Both the position numbers and the translations under genes were made by a program. The notes under the pieces were generated by a model, which was given only the letters and a program-made list of their open reading frames with translations, was not told the origin of the DNA and did no database searches. This document shows positions 1 to 5,291 of a stretch of DNA of 5,307 nucleotides, piece after piece. Numbering within the stretch: the first letter of the stretch is position 1; each line of letters opens with the position of its first letter. Origin of the DNA: Oscillospiraceae bacterium (GTDB lineage Bacteria; Bacillota; Clostridia; Oscillospirales; Ruminococcaceae); the NCBI GenBank assembly GCA_031281115.1, contig JAITFV010000075.1, positions 1-5,307 on the forward strand, written 5' to 3'.

Positions 1-1513
1 TCAATTTTTCAAGTTCATATTTTTGCATGATTTCATCGTCAAGTGCAGTAAAAGCTTTGCTCTCGCCTACGTCCCCCTGCCTGCCTGCCCTGCCTCGAAG
101 CTGGCGGTTTATACGCGAGCTTTCCCGCATGGAAGTGCTCATAACATACAGCCCGCCCGCCTCAACAGCAGCTTCCCGGCTTTCCTGCTTATATCCGCCT
201 AACAGAATATCTACCCCGCGCCCTGCCATGCTCGTGGAAATCGTTACGGCTCCGGCGGCTCCGGCATTTTTTATTATTTCGGCTTCCGCTTCATTATTCT
301 TGGCGTTTAAAACCACAGCTTCAATCCCCGCTTCGCGCAGCTTAACCGCAAGTTTCTCGCTTTCTTCTATGTTCTCGGCGCCTACAAGCACGGGCTGCCC
401 CTTCTCATGAGCGCGGATTATTTCACGCTCAATCGCAGCAAGTTTAGTTTCATAGTTAAAGTAAATCTCCATCGGGTGGTCAATCCGCTGCGAAGGCAGA
501 TGCGGCGGGATTTTCCCGGGTTTCAAGCCGTAAAGCAGCTCGAATTCCTCATCAGACGGAAAAACAGTCCCTGTCATACCCGAAAGATGCTCGTACTGCC
601 GTATGAAATATTGAAGAGGCACGGTTCCCATCACGACGCCGCGCTGTTTGGCTTTTATTCCGTGCTTCAGCTCAACCGCAACCTGTAAAGCTCCCGGATA
701 GCGGCGGTTCATCGCTGCCCTGCCTGTGAATTCGTCAATAATTAATATCTGATTATCTTTCACAATATAATCAACGTCTTCTGTCAGCGCGAAATGCGCG
801 TTAAGGCAGTCGTTTATGTCAGAAAGCAGCGGCTGGCTCTCCTCATTATATAAGCCAACACCGAAGAAAGCTTCGGCTTTTTCAATTCCGCTTTCCTTGA
901 GGTAGGCGTTATCGCCCTCGTCAGAAGTCCCATAATCCTTTTCGGTCAGTGTTTTTACGAATTCGTGCGTTTTTTCGAGTTCGGCATCAACGCCCGCAGG
1001 TACCGAACCGGCAATCACAAGAGGAATCCTCGCTTCATCAATTAAAATACTGTCAGCTTCATCAACAATGGCGGCATCGAAGTTTTTATGCAAAACATCT
1101 TCCTGCTTATCTGTGACAAAGTCCCGCAGAAAATCAAAGCCGGATTCTTTTGCGGTATTATAGACAACATCGGCACTGTAAGCCGCTTTCCTCTCATTTT
1201 TAGACGCAGATTCAACTACATAAGCGATTTTCATGCCGAGCAGGTCATAAATCGGCTTCATCCAGTTATAATCGCGCTTTACAAGATAATCGTTATATGT
1301 CAGAATATGCACTTTCCGCCCCTCTAAGAAGTGCAGATACGCCGCGAACACCGCCGAAATCGTCTTGCCTTCGCCGGTTTTCATTTCTATTACCTTGCCG
1401 TTGTAAAGAGCGAGCGCCGCCTCAATCTGCTCATCATAAGGTGCAAAACCGACACCTTTAATGCAGGCGCTGCGACACGCCTCGAAAGCTTGTTTAAAAT
1501 CTAAATTTTTCAT
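1..1513 (-). CDS. secA: SecA-family preprotein translocase ATPase, N-terminally short variant (3' end outside window)
   Basis: SecA ATPases drive unfolded preproteins through the SecYEG channel at the cytoplasmic face of the membrane. The first 504 residues are readable without a stop, and the gene runs off the left edge. Visible motifs: Q-motif region PYDEQ (25-29), Walker A MKTGEGKT (44-51), TYNDYLVKRD (72-81), GFDFLRD (125-131), Walker B VDEADSILIDEAR (150-162), a preprotein-crosslinking stretch (about 170-248) of B. subtilis-like length, DEFTGR (260-265), LSGMTGT (310-316), SMAGRGVDI (428-436) and the arginine-finger motif QLRGRAGRQGD (471-481). Oddities: Walker A lies near residue 100 in B. 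subtilis SecA, so about 55 N-terminal residues are missing. The usual DEVD is DEAD, AGRGTDI is AGRGVDI, and SRRIDNQLRGR is SSRINRQLRGR. It is therefore probably an accessory SecA, not the housekeeping copy. The start is uncertain: in-frame ATGs also occur at 1519 and 1558, none with a Shine-Dalgarno sequence. ATG 1513 fits the promoter position. SecA family certain; accessory role inferred. Confidence 0.93.
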   Translation of the reverse strand, partial: MKNLDFKQAFEACRSACIKGVGFAPYDEQIEAALALYNGKVIEMKTGEGKTISAVFAAYLHFLEGRKVHILTYNDYLVKRDYNWMKPIYDLLGMKIAYVVESASKNERKAAYSADVVYNTAKESGFDFLRDFVTDKQEDVLHKNFDAAIVDEADSILIDEARIPLVIAGSVPAGVDAELEKTHEFVKTLTEKDYGTSDEGDNAYLKESGIEKAEAFFGVGLYNEESQPLLSDINDCLNAHFALTEDVDYIVKDNQILIIDEFTGRAAMNRRYPGALQVAVELKHGIKAKQRGVVMGTVPLQYFIRQYEHLSGMTGTVFPSDEEFELLYGLKPGKIPPHLPSQRIDHPMEIYFNYETKLAAIEREIIRAHEKGQPVLVGAENIEESEKLAVKLREAGIEAVVLNAKNNEAEAEIIKNAGAAGAVTISTSMAGRGVDILLGGYKQESREAAVEAGGLYVMSTSMRESSRINRQLRGRAGRQGDVGESKAFTALDDEIMQKYELEKL

Positions 1514-1520
1514 AAACATA

Positions 1521-1549
1521 AGTATAGCATGAAATTGCTTTTTAGTCAA
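1521..1549 (-). promoter_or_regulatory. Near-consensus sigma-70/sigma-A promoter of the SecA-like gene
   Basis: On the minus strand a -35 box TTGACT (1549-1544) is followed by a 17-base spacer and a -10 box TATACT (1526-1521). Both boxes match five of six consensus positions and the spacing is ideal. The expected transcription start is about 7 bases downstream of the -10 box, near base 1514, directly at the ATG at 1513. That leaves essentially no 5' leader, and no Shine-Dalgarno sequence precedes the ATG. The promoter sits between and within the arms of an inverted repeat, so it may be regulated. If translation instead starts at ATG 1558, these bases would be coding and the promoter call would be wrong. 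Confidence 0.7.
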
Positions 1550-1563
1550 CAAATTCATGCTAT
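1524..1563. promoter_or_regulatory. Inverted repeat flanking the SecA-like gene promoter (possible operator)
   Basis: The left arm atagcatgaaatt (1524-1536) is the reverse complement of the right arm aattcatgctat (1552-1563), apart from one extra A in the left arm. The 15-base interval contains the -35 box, and the left arm covers half of the -10 box and part of the spacer. A dimeric regulator binding the two arms would occlude RNA polymerase. It could instead be one more member of the hairpin-rich intergenic tract. No regulator can be named from the sequence. Confidence 0.5.
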
Positions 1564-1584
1564 AGTCGTTTTATAGCCAGTTAA

Positions 1585-1839
1585 GTTAAAAACGCTAAAG
1601 CGTTTTTAACCCGCGGCATATACGCCGCGAACCGCCAAAGGCGGCTTGACTTGACTGCATAGTTGATTGTCCGTGCTGATGGCACGGCGGCAAGCGCCGC
1701 TTGCCGAGAAAACACTTTAGTGCTTTCAATTTAATCAGCTATACATTTAAACCGCCCCGCGCCAAACTTCTTTATGCGATTATATAGTCGTTTAAAACGA
1801 CTATGGTTGCGGTGAAACCGCAACTCGCCGCGTAGCGAG
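1585..1839. repeat. Gene-free tract of back-to-back short inverted repeats
   Basis: This stretch holds no plausible gene. It contains at least eight distinct inverted repeats: 1585-1610 (12-bp arms gttaaaaacgct), 1612-1629 (cgcggc arms), 1632-1644 (ccgcc arms), 1671-1687 (ccgtgc arms), 1688-1706 (8-bp arms cggcaagc), 1708-1727 (9-bp arms, one mismatch), 1784-1804 (10-bp arms atagtcgttt), 1806-1824 (8-bp arms gttgcggt) and the weaker 1824-1839 (ctcgc arms). Arm sequences differ from one another, so this is not a dispersed repeat of a single sequence. Loops are short (1 to 7 bases). Bases 1645-1670 and 1728-1783 are the only sizeable parts without an obvious hairpin. Possible roles are transcription attenuation, mRNA stabilisation, a structured RNA or a landing site for palindromic elements; none can be chosen from this sequence. 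Confidence 0.75.
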
Positions 1840-1842
1840 CGA

Positions 1843-1875
1843 AAATTTAGATTGGATTCATTCCAATCTAAATTT
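1843..1875 (-). terminator. Strong inverted repeat downstream of the five-gene cluster, possible intrinsic terminator
   Basis: A perfect 14-bp inverted repeat (arms aaatttagattgga at 1843-1856 and its complement at 1862-1875, loop ttcat) begins 13 bases after the stop codon of the four-helix membrane protein gene. Read on the minus strand the stem is followed by only a short T run (TTTT, then CGC), part of which belongs to the stem. It is placed correctly for a terminator but lacks a GC-rich stem and a long U tract, so termination may be partial. It may equally be a 3' stabilising hairpin or part of the adjoining hairpin tract. Confidence 0.45.
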
Positions 1876-1888
1876 AACTAACTATAAT

Positions 1889-2572
1889 TCAACGGCAGGC
1901 TTCTAACTCATTATTCCTATTTTCTACCTGAATTACAAGGTTTTTCGCCATTGAAATAATCTTTTCGATGTCACCGCCGTAAATTTCGTTCTCCAGCGCA
2001 TCAATCCACAGTAAGATGTTCTGCTCCGTCTGTGCGACGTTCGGGTGCGATTTTATGGGGCTTGCGCTGACCTCATCGTATGCTTTTTCCACAAACTTTT
2101 TTGCTTCCTTGTCTTTTACACCTTCTAAGAGCAGCTCTAATTTTTTAGTTGCTCTTCTGACATATGCGATTTCTACGGCACGAACTTCTTCAACATCGGC
2201 AATCTTCTCATTCAAGATTAAATTGGCAACTAAGATAATTCCATAAAAACCTGCAAGAATCAATTGAATTACGAAAGCGATGTTCATAGTTTCCGGTGCC
2301 CATAAGATGAAAAATATACCTACTAAGAACTGCGTAATAAAGTATGCTGAAGAAATTGAATAAATAGAAAACCCGAAAGCTGCCGCGCTTTTGCCTTTGC
2401 GAACCAAGAAAGGTGTAATTATCAACATTGCATAAGAAATATGAATGAAAACATACGAAATCCAAACAGCAGCGTTAGCGCGCTCGGTTCCGCCGATTAA
2501 AAAGAAAATCACATTAAATATTACAAGGAAAATTGCATCGAGAACAATCCATAGTATGTTTTGCTTTTTCAT
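1889..2572 (-). CDS. Four-helix membrane protein with helical cytosolic C-terminal domain, function unknown
   Basis: This 227-residue protein is not a family I can name. Hydrophobic segments at about 6-27, 35-57, 65-90 and 97-120 indicate four membrane helices. They are followed by a charged, helix-rich cytosolic tail (about 122-221) with many Glu and Lys residues and possible coiled-coil character. The N-terminal MKKQ start and the Arg/Lys pair before residue 62 suggest both termini lie in the cytoplasm. A strong Shine-Dalgarno GGAGGAG (2587-2581) lies 8 bases before the ATG. It overlaps the TAG stop of the SPFH gene, so the two genes are almost certainly co-transcribed and perhaps translationally coupled. 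Being last in the cluster, directly after an SPFH protein, it is a good candidate for the membrane anchor or partner of that protein, as integral membrane proteins are for B. subtilis YdjI. That role is inferred from context only. Confidence 0.85.
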   Translation of the reverse strand: MKKQNILWIVLDAIFLVIFNVIFFLIGGTERANAAVWISYVFIHISYAMLIITPFLVRKGKSAAAFGFSIYSISSAYFITQFLVGIFFILWAPETMNIAFVIQLILAGFYGIILVANLILNEKIADVEEVRAVEIAYVRRATKKLELLLEGVKDKEAKKFVEKAYDEVSASPIKSHPNVAQTEQNILLWIDALENEIYGGDIEKIISMAKNLVIQVENRNNELEACR

Positions 2573-2586
2573 TCCGGAAACTCCTC

Positions 2587-3744
2587 CTACATTCTGCTCA
2601 TGATTTCTGCTTTTTTAGTGTCAAACTCTGCCTGGTCAATTAGCCCCATATCAAGCATATCTTTCAATTTTTTGAGGCTGGCAACAGGGTCTTCAACAGT
2701 GGCAGCCGCTTGCTGCACAGGCTGCTGCTGGAACTGCTGCGGCTGAGGAACTTGCTGCATGGGCTGCTGGTACTGCATAGGCTGCTGATATTGCCCCTGC
2801 ATGGGCTGCATCATCTGACCGAACATACCGCCTGCCGCCATTCCCATACCGAGTCCCATTCCGGCAGCCGCGCCACCGCCTGCTCCCGGATTACCCGCTG
2901 CGGCGTTCATAGCTTTCATCATTTCCATTTTCTGCCAGCGTTCATCGCCCATTTTATTCATTCTGTTGACATCGCGGTCGGTATGGCGGTCGCCTTCTCT
3001 GACTTCCCACTCTAATTTATTGTATTTCTCACGGATTTCCTCTTCCGGCTCAAGCGTTTCGATTGAGAAATTTTCAAGGTAAAGTCCATATTCGTCGAAC
3101 GCTTCATTTATACGCGGTGTAATCGCTTCGGAAAAAGCTTCCAAATCACCGATGACCGCAAATATTTCCTCGTCTTCAAGTTTTCTCTTAATAGTAGTTT
3201 TGATTTTCTCAACAATTCTGGTATCGAGAAAATTTTTAATTTCATCCGCTTCAAAGCCGCGGATTTTTGCACCTACCATTTTTTTAAGAAAGATTCGGGA
3301 GTTTTTTGCTTTAATATTATAGCTTCCGTAACCGCTGATTTTTACATACTGACCGAGAACTTTATCTTTAACCGTCAAGTCTCCCATGCCCCAGTTAATT
3401 TCCATGCTGGTTGTCTTATCAACATAGATAACATAACAGGGATAGCGGCTTATGCCGCCGGTCATGGCATTTCTTACACGGCTGAAGAACGGAAAGTTTG
3501 CGGTCGCCACGTTATGCGTACCGGGAGGTAAAACTTCGGAAATATCGGCATCTTTAATAAATACAGCTTCCTCGTCGAATCCGACTTCCACTACCGAGTT
3601 ATTGTTGAAATCCTCTTCCCACTGCCGCCATACTAATCGTTTTTCCCCTTTTTCGATTCCGCAGGTATTTTTTATTACGTCTGCGAAATTTTTCTTGCCG
3701 GTAGCGTAATTGGCTTCATTTGGGTTTTTCTTGAACAGCGCCAT
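2587..3744 (-). CDS. SPFH/stomatin-like protein (YdjI/'virion core protein' type) with C-terminal SHOCT domain
   Basis: SPFH proteins oligomerise on membranes and scaffold membrane microdomains or stress responses. The 385-residue product has an N-terminal part (about 35-135) with the family-like segments VEVGFDEEAVFI (52-63) and SMEINWGMGDLTV (113-125). A helical SPFH second half follows (about 135-240) with ISGYGSYNIKAKN, then a charged helix (235-280). Next come Gly/Ala/Met-rich (282-314) and Gln/Pro/Met-rich (311-346, with QQPMQ repeats) linkers. A SHOCT domain closes the protein (351-385; LKKLKDMLDMGLIDQAEFDTKK core). No N-terminal membrane helix is seen, so membrane attachment must come from a partner. 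The B. subtilis relative YdjI ends in zinc ribbons; here the end is SHOCT and a free zinc-ribbon protein is encoded just upstream. The frame stays open to an ATG at 3804, but ATG 3744 is preferred: it has a strong ribosome binding site and avoids overlapping the upstream gene. Confidence 0.88.
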   Translation of the reverse strand: MALFKKNPNEANYATGKKNFADVIKNTCGIEKGEKRLVWRQWEEDFNNNSVVEVGFDEEAVFIKDADISEVLPPGTHNVATANFPFFSRVRNAMTGGISRYPCYVIYVDKTTSMEINWGMGDLTVKDKVLGQYVKISGYGSYNIKAKNSRIFLKKMVGAKIRGFEADEIKNFLDTRIVEKIKTTIKRKLEDEEIFAVIGDLEAFSEAITPRINEAFDEYGLYLENFSIETLEPEEEIREKYNKLEWEVREGDRHTDRDVNRMNKMGDERWQKMEMMKAMNAAAGNPGAGGGAAAGMGLGMGMAAGGMFGQMMQPMQGQYQQPMQYQQPMQQVPQPQQFQQQPVQQAAATVEDPVASLKKLKDMLDMGLIDQAEFDTKKAEIMSRM

Positions 3745-3751
3745 GGCAGAC

Positions 3752-3759
3752 CCTCCTTT
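3752..3759 (-). promoter_or_regulatory. Ribosome binding site fixing the SPFH gene start
   Basis: The minus-strand sequence AAAGGAGG lies 7 bases before the ATG at 3744, an ideal Shine-Dalgarno arrangement. The alternative in-frame ATG at 3804 lies inside the upstream zinc-ribbon gene. It would add 20 residues (MIAEIVVGIL...) encoded partly by this very ribosome binding site, which argues against it. Confidence 0.85.
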
Positions 3760-3769
3760 AACTTTAATA

Positions 3770-3955
3770 TTACCTAAAATCCCTACCACAATTTCGGCAA
3801 TCATAAGTCTTTCCCTTATGTACCTCTGCGGCTTTAAATGAATTTATAAAACCAAACACGCAGCCGCCGCCTTTATCACTTACAATAACTTCTTTCTCGG
3901 ACACTTGTATATCTGTTGAATTGCAACTCGGACAAACTATTTCTTTGTTCTCCAT
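3770..3955 (-). CDS. Small zinc-ribbon protein, function unknown
   Basis: This 61-residue protein has two Cys pairs, CPSC (8-11) and CRNC (53-56), the spacing of a two-knuckle zinc ribbon that binds one Zn ion. The long insert between the knuckles contains a Gly-rich turn with an extra Cys (32) and hydrophobic GCVFGFINSF (31-40). This may be an amphipathic or membrane-touching hairpin. A Shine-Dalgarno AAGGAG (3969-3964) lies 8 bases before the ATG. The gene starts 16 bases after the yidD stop and ends 25 bases before the SPFH start, so it belongs to the same transcript. Since some SPFH relatives (YdjI type) carry zinc ribbons at their C-terminus, this free protein may supply that function in trans; that is inference. 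Nucleic-acid binding is an alternative common for zinc ribbons. Confidence 0.82.
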   Translation of the reverse strand: MENKEIVCPSCNSTDIQVSEKEVIVSDKGGGCVFGFINSFKAAEVHKGKTYDCRNCGRDFR

Positions 3956-3971
3956 TAATTTGGCTCCTTAA

Positions 3972-4502
3972 TTAAACTATTTTGTCATTTGGATAATGAA
4001 TTTTATAAATATTTCCTCTGCATAAAAAAACTAAACGGTAATAGCTCTTGCACAAGCCAACAATACTGCCGTATTTCTTAACAGCTAAAATTGTATATTC
4101 AGAACATGTCGGCATGAACAGGCAACGCCGTCGCATTTCGTCAGGTGCGTAATGCTGATAAAGCTTTATTAAACCTATTATTGCGTATTTAGAAAAAAAG
4201 AACAATTCAACCAAAACAACAGCCGCACATATAATTACGACTGAATAAGAGGGATAACTTTCGATAAAATCCCTAAAAGCAGGAGATAAATATGTAAGGA
4301 AGCCGACCTCAATAAGAAGATAATGTAACAGCCATATCAGTACTCCTGTAGCGGCGATAAACAGCAATAGATACACTATAACTTTTTTATAACTTGTATC
4401 CGGTCTGTTGAGTTTACGAAAGTGTACATAATTATACGCGACACTCTCTTCCCACTCGGTCGGCATTCGATACATACTTTTTTTATTGTTCTTTTTTCTC
4501 AC
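3972..4502 (-). CDS. yidD: YidD-family membrane protein insertion factor with two N-terminal membrane helices
   Basis: YidD proteins assist YidC/Sec-dependent insertion of inner-membrane proteins and are usually under 100 residues. This 176-residue product has a charged N-terminus (1-40), membrane helices at about 41-63 and 86-108, then a YidD domain (about 108-165). The domain carries the signature CLFMPTCSEY (127-136), the following AVKKYGSIVGL (140-150), and RLVFLC (156-161). The usual C-terminal CNP...GG.DPVP is replaced by CRGNIYKIHYPND, a clear divergence. The family normally sits beside rnpA and yidC; here it lies within an SPFH-containing cluster. The start shown is GTG 4502, overlapping the preceding gene by 20 bases and lacking a Shine-Dalgarno sequence. 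ATG 4475, 7 bases after the upstream stop, is an equally plausible start by translational coupling and would shorten the protein by 9 residues. The symbol refers to the domain, not to demonstrated orthology. Confidence 0.85.
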   Translation of the reverse strand: MRKKNNKKSMYRMPTEWEESVAYNYVHFRKLNRPDTSYKKVIVYLLLFIAATGVLIWLLHYLLIEVGFLTYLSPAFRDFIESYPSYSVVIICAAVVLVELFFFSKYAIIGLIKLYQHYAPDEMRRRCLFMPTCSEYTILAVKKYGSIVGLCKSYYRLVFLCRGNIYKIHYPNDKIV

Positions 4503-5172
4503 GAAGCTTTGCTTTCATGCCTTGAATCGCTTTTTCTGTGTAATCATTGTTTTTTGTTGCACAATAAAACTTGTCACCCATCGCAGAAATCATAAAACGA
4601 TTAGATTCTACATTGGTGCGTCCAAGAACAGCTTCACCTTTACAGTTCTTCTTAATCGGAACTAATTTTTCAGCTGTTTCGGTAGTAGTTGAAAAGTTAG
4701 TAATATCTTTGTAAAAGTATTCTTCAGTCTTCTCATTTTTTGTATCGTTCGCCATATTGAAAGTATATTGATACGCATAAACTTGTGTCGAACTAAAAAA
4801 CACCCAAGTTATCATGTACGCAGAACTTCGCCACAATCCGTCCTTTCCGGGAACATCTATGGTTTTTTCGTCGAACCAGTAAGCTTCAAAGTGAATCGGT
4901 GCAACCTCGTTCACTTGAGATTCATCAAGACCGATTTTGTCAAGAGCCTTTTGCTTGAAATCTATAGCTTTTGCTTTCGCCATAACCATAGCATCGTATT
5001 CTTCGTCTGTCAAGCCCTTTTTAAGACAGCCTGCCTCGCCGTATAAATACCTTATAGCAGCTTTTTGTTCATCAGTTCTGCCCTTTAAAAGATTATTTAA
5101 TTCGGCTTTCCTTGCCGCAATATCTGCAGCTTTAGCAGCTGCCGCTCCCGCTATCATTCCGCCTAACCCCAT
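4483..5172 (-). CDS. Hypothetical cytosolic protein, possible PH-like beta domain
   Basis: I do not recognise this 229-residue protein as a named family. It begins with a Gly/Ala-rich helix (1-20, MGLGGMIAGAAAAKAADIAA) that is short and weakly hydrophobic, then an Ala/Lys/Glu-rich helical region to about 90. From about 91 a beta-rich part follows: FEAYWFD (95-101), an aromatic-rich WRSSAYMITWVFFSSTQVYAYQYTF (114-138), EEYFYKDITNFST (150-162) and RFMISAMGDKFYC (192-204). It ends in a charged helix (210-227). A run of beta strands closed by one C-terminal helix is the layout of bacterial PH-like domains, but this is a guess from pattern only. A strong Shine-Dalgarno GAGGAGG (5187-5181) lies 8 bases before the ATG. 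It is the first gene of the cluster and overlaps the yidD start, so it is likely to be functionally tied to the membrane proteins that follow. Confidence 0.82.
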   Translation of the reverse strand: MGLGGMIAGAAAAKAADIAARKAELNNLLKGRTDEQKAAIRYLYGEAGCLKKGLTDEEYDAMVMAKAKAIDFKQKALDKIGLDESQVNEVAPIHFEAYWFDEKTIDVPGKDGLWRSSAYMITWVFFSSTQVYAYQYTFNMANDTKNEKTEEYFYKDITNFSTTTETAEKLVPIKKNCKGEAVLGRTNVESNRFMISAMGDKFYCATKNNDYTEKAIQGMKAKLREKKEQ

Positions 5173-5211
5173 GGCTAATTCCTCCTCAAAATGTTAAAAA
5201 ATTAATATTTC

Positions 5212-5227
5212 ATTGCCCTCCGGCAAT
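5212..5227. repeat. Short inverted repeat in the operon leader
   Basis: attgcc (5212-5217) pairs with ggcaat (5222-5227) around a 4-base loop. On the minus strand the loop region reads GGAGG, so a Shine-Dalgarno-like sequence lies in a hairpin, but it is 40 bases upstream of the gene start and does not serve the annotated gene. It matches the style of the other intergenic hairpins in the window. Confidence 0.5.
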
Positions 5228-5236
5228 ATGAACTTA

Positions 5237-5242
5237 ATTATA
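5237..5242 (-). promoter_or_regulatory. Possible -10 box of the five-gene cluster
   Basis: The minus strand reads a perfect TATAAT at 5242-5237, about 65 bases before the first ATG. At the proper distance (16 to 18 bases upstream) there is no good -35 hexamer; the region falls inside the long inverted repeat 5245-5284. A regulated or activator-dependent promoter would fit, but an isolated TATAAT in AT-rich DNA can also occur by chance. Confidence 0.4.
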
Positions 5243-5244
5243 AT

Positions 5245-5284
5245 CGTTTAAATTGAAAACTGTTCCACAGTTTCAATTTAAACG
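5245..5284. repeat. Long, nearly perfect inverted repeat upstream of the cluster
   Basis: The left arm cgtttaaattgaaaactgt (5245-5263) and right arm acagtttcaatttaaacg (5267-5284) pair along 18 bases with a single bulged A and a 3-base loop. It directly abuts the candidate -10 box, covering where a -35 box would be. It could be an operator, a terminator or 3' hairpin of a gene to the right of the window, or a member of the hairpin family seen at 1585-1875. No T run follows on the minus strand, which argues against a terminator in that direction. Confidence 0.65.
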
Positions 5285-5291
5285 GGTTTCC

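Noticed and set aside
770..1006. Idea that the SecA-like protein has a shortened preprotein-crosslinking domain
   Set aside because: Compared with B. subtilis SecA as I recall it, the stretch between the end of the DEAR segment and DYIVKD has the same length (about 79 residues) and aligns well; only the N-terminus is short.
27..1327. Plus-strand open frames at 27-410, 407-688 and 1088-1327
   Set aside because: They lie opposite a continuous SecA-family coding frame on the minus strand and encode Ser/Pro/Arg-rich products without recognisable domains; they are antisense shadows.
1585..1875. CRISPR array, integron attachment sites or tRNA cluster in the hairpin-rich gap
   Set aside because: The palindromes differ in sequence and length, with no constant repeat and spacer pattern, and I found no tRNA T-loop or acceptor-stem arrangement.
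3745..3804. Extended N-terminus of the SPFH protein from ATG 3804
   Set aside because: It would overlap the zinc-ribbon gene and translate through a strong ribosome binding site that is correctly spaced for ATG 3744.
2016..5197. Plus-strand and alternative minus-strand open frames inside the five-gene cluster (for example 2208-2465 minus, 2710-3015 plus, 3452-3709 plus, 4768-5046 plus, 4937-5197 plus)
   Set aside because: All overlap better-supported genes that have ribosome binding sites and recognisable domains or membrane segments. The His/Leu-rich 2710-3015 frame is just the complement of the Gln/Met-rich linker.
5200..5222. Three-codon leader peptide (ATG AAA TAT TAA, minus strand) after a GGAGG
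   Set aside because: The gap between GGAGG and this ATG is only about 3 bases, the GGAGG lies in a hairpin loop, and so short a frame is expected by chance.
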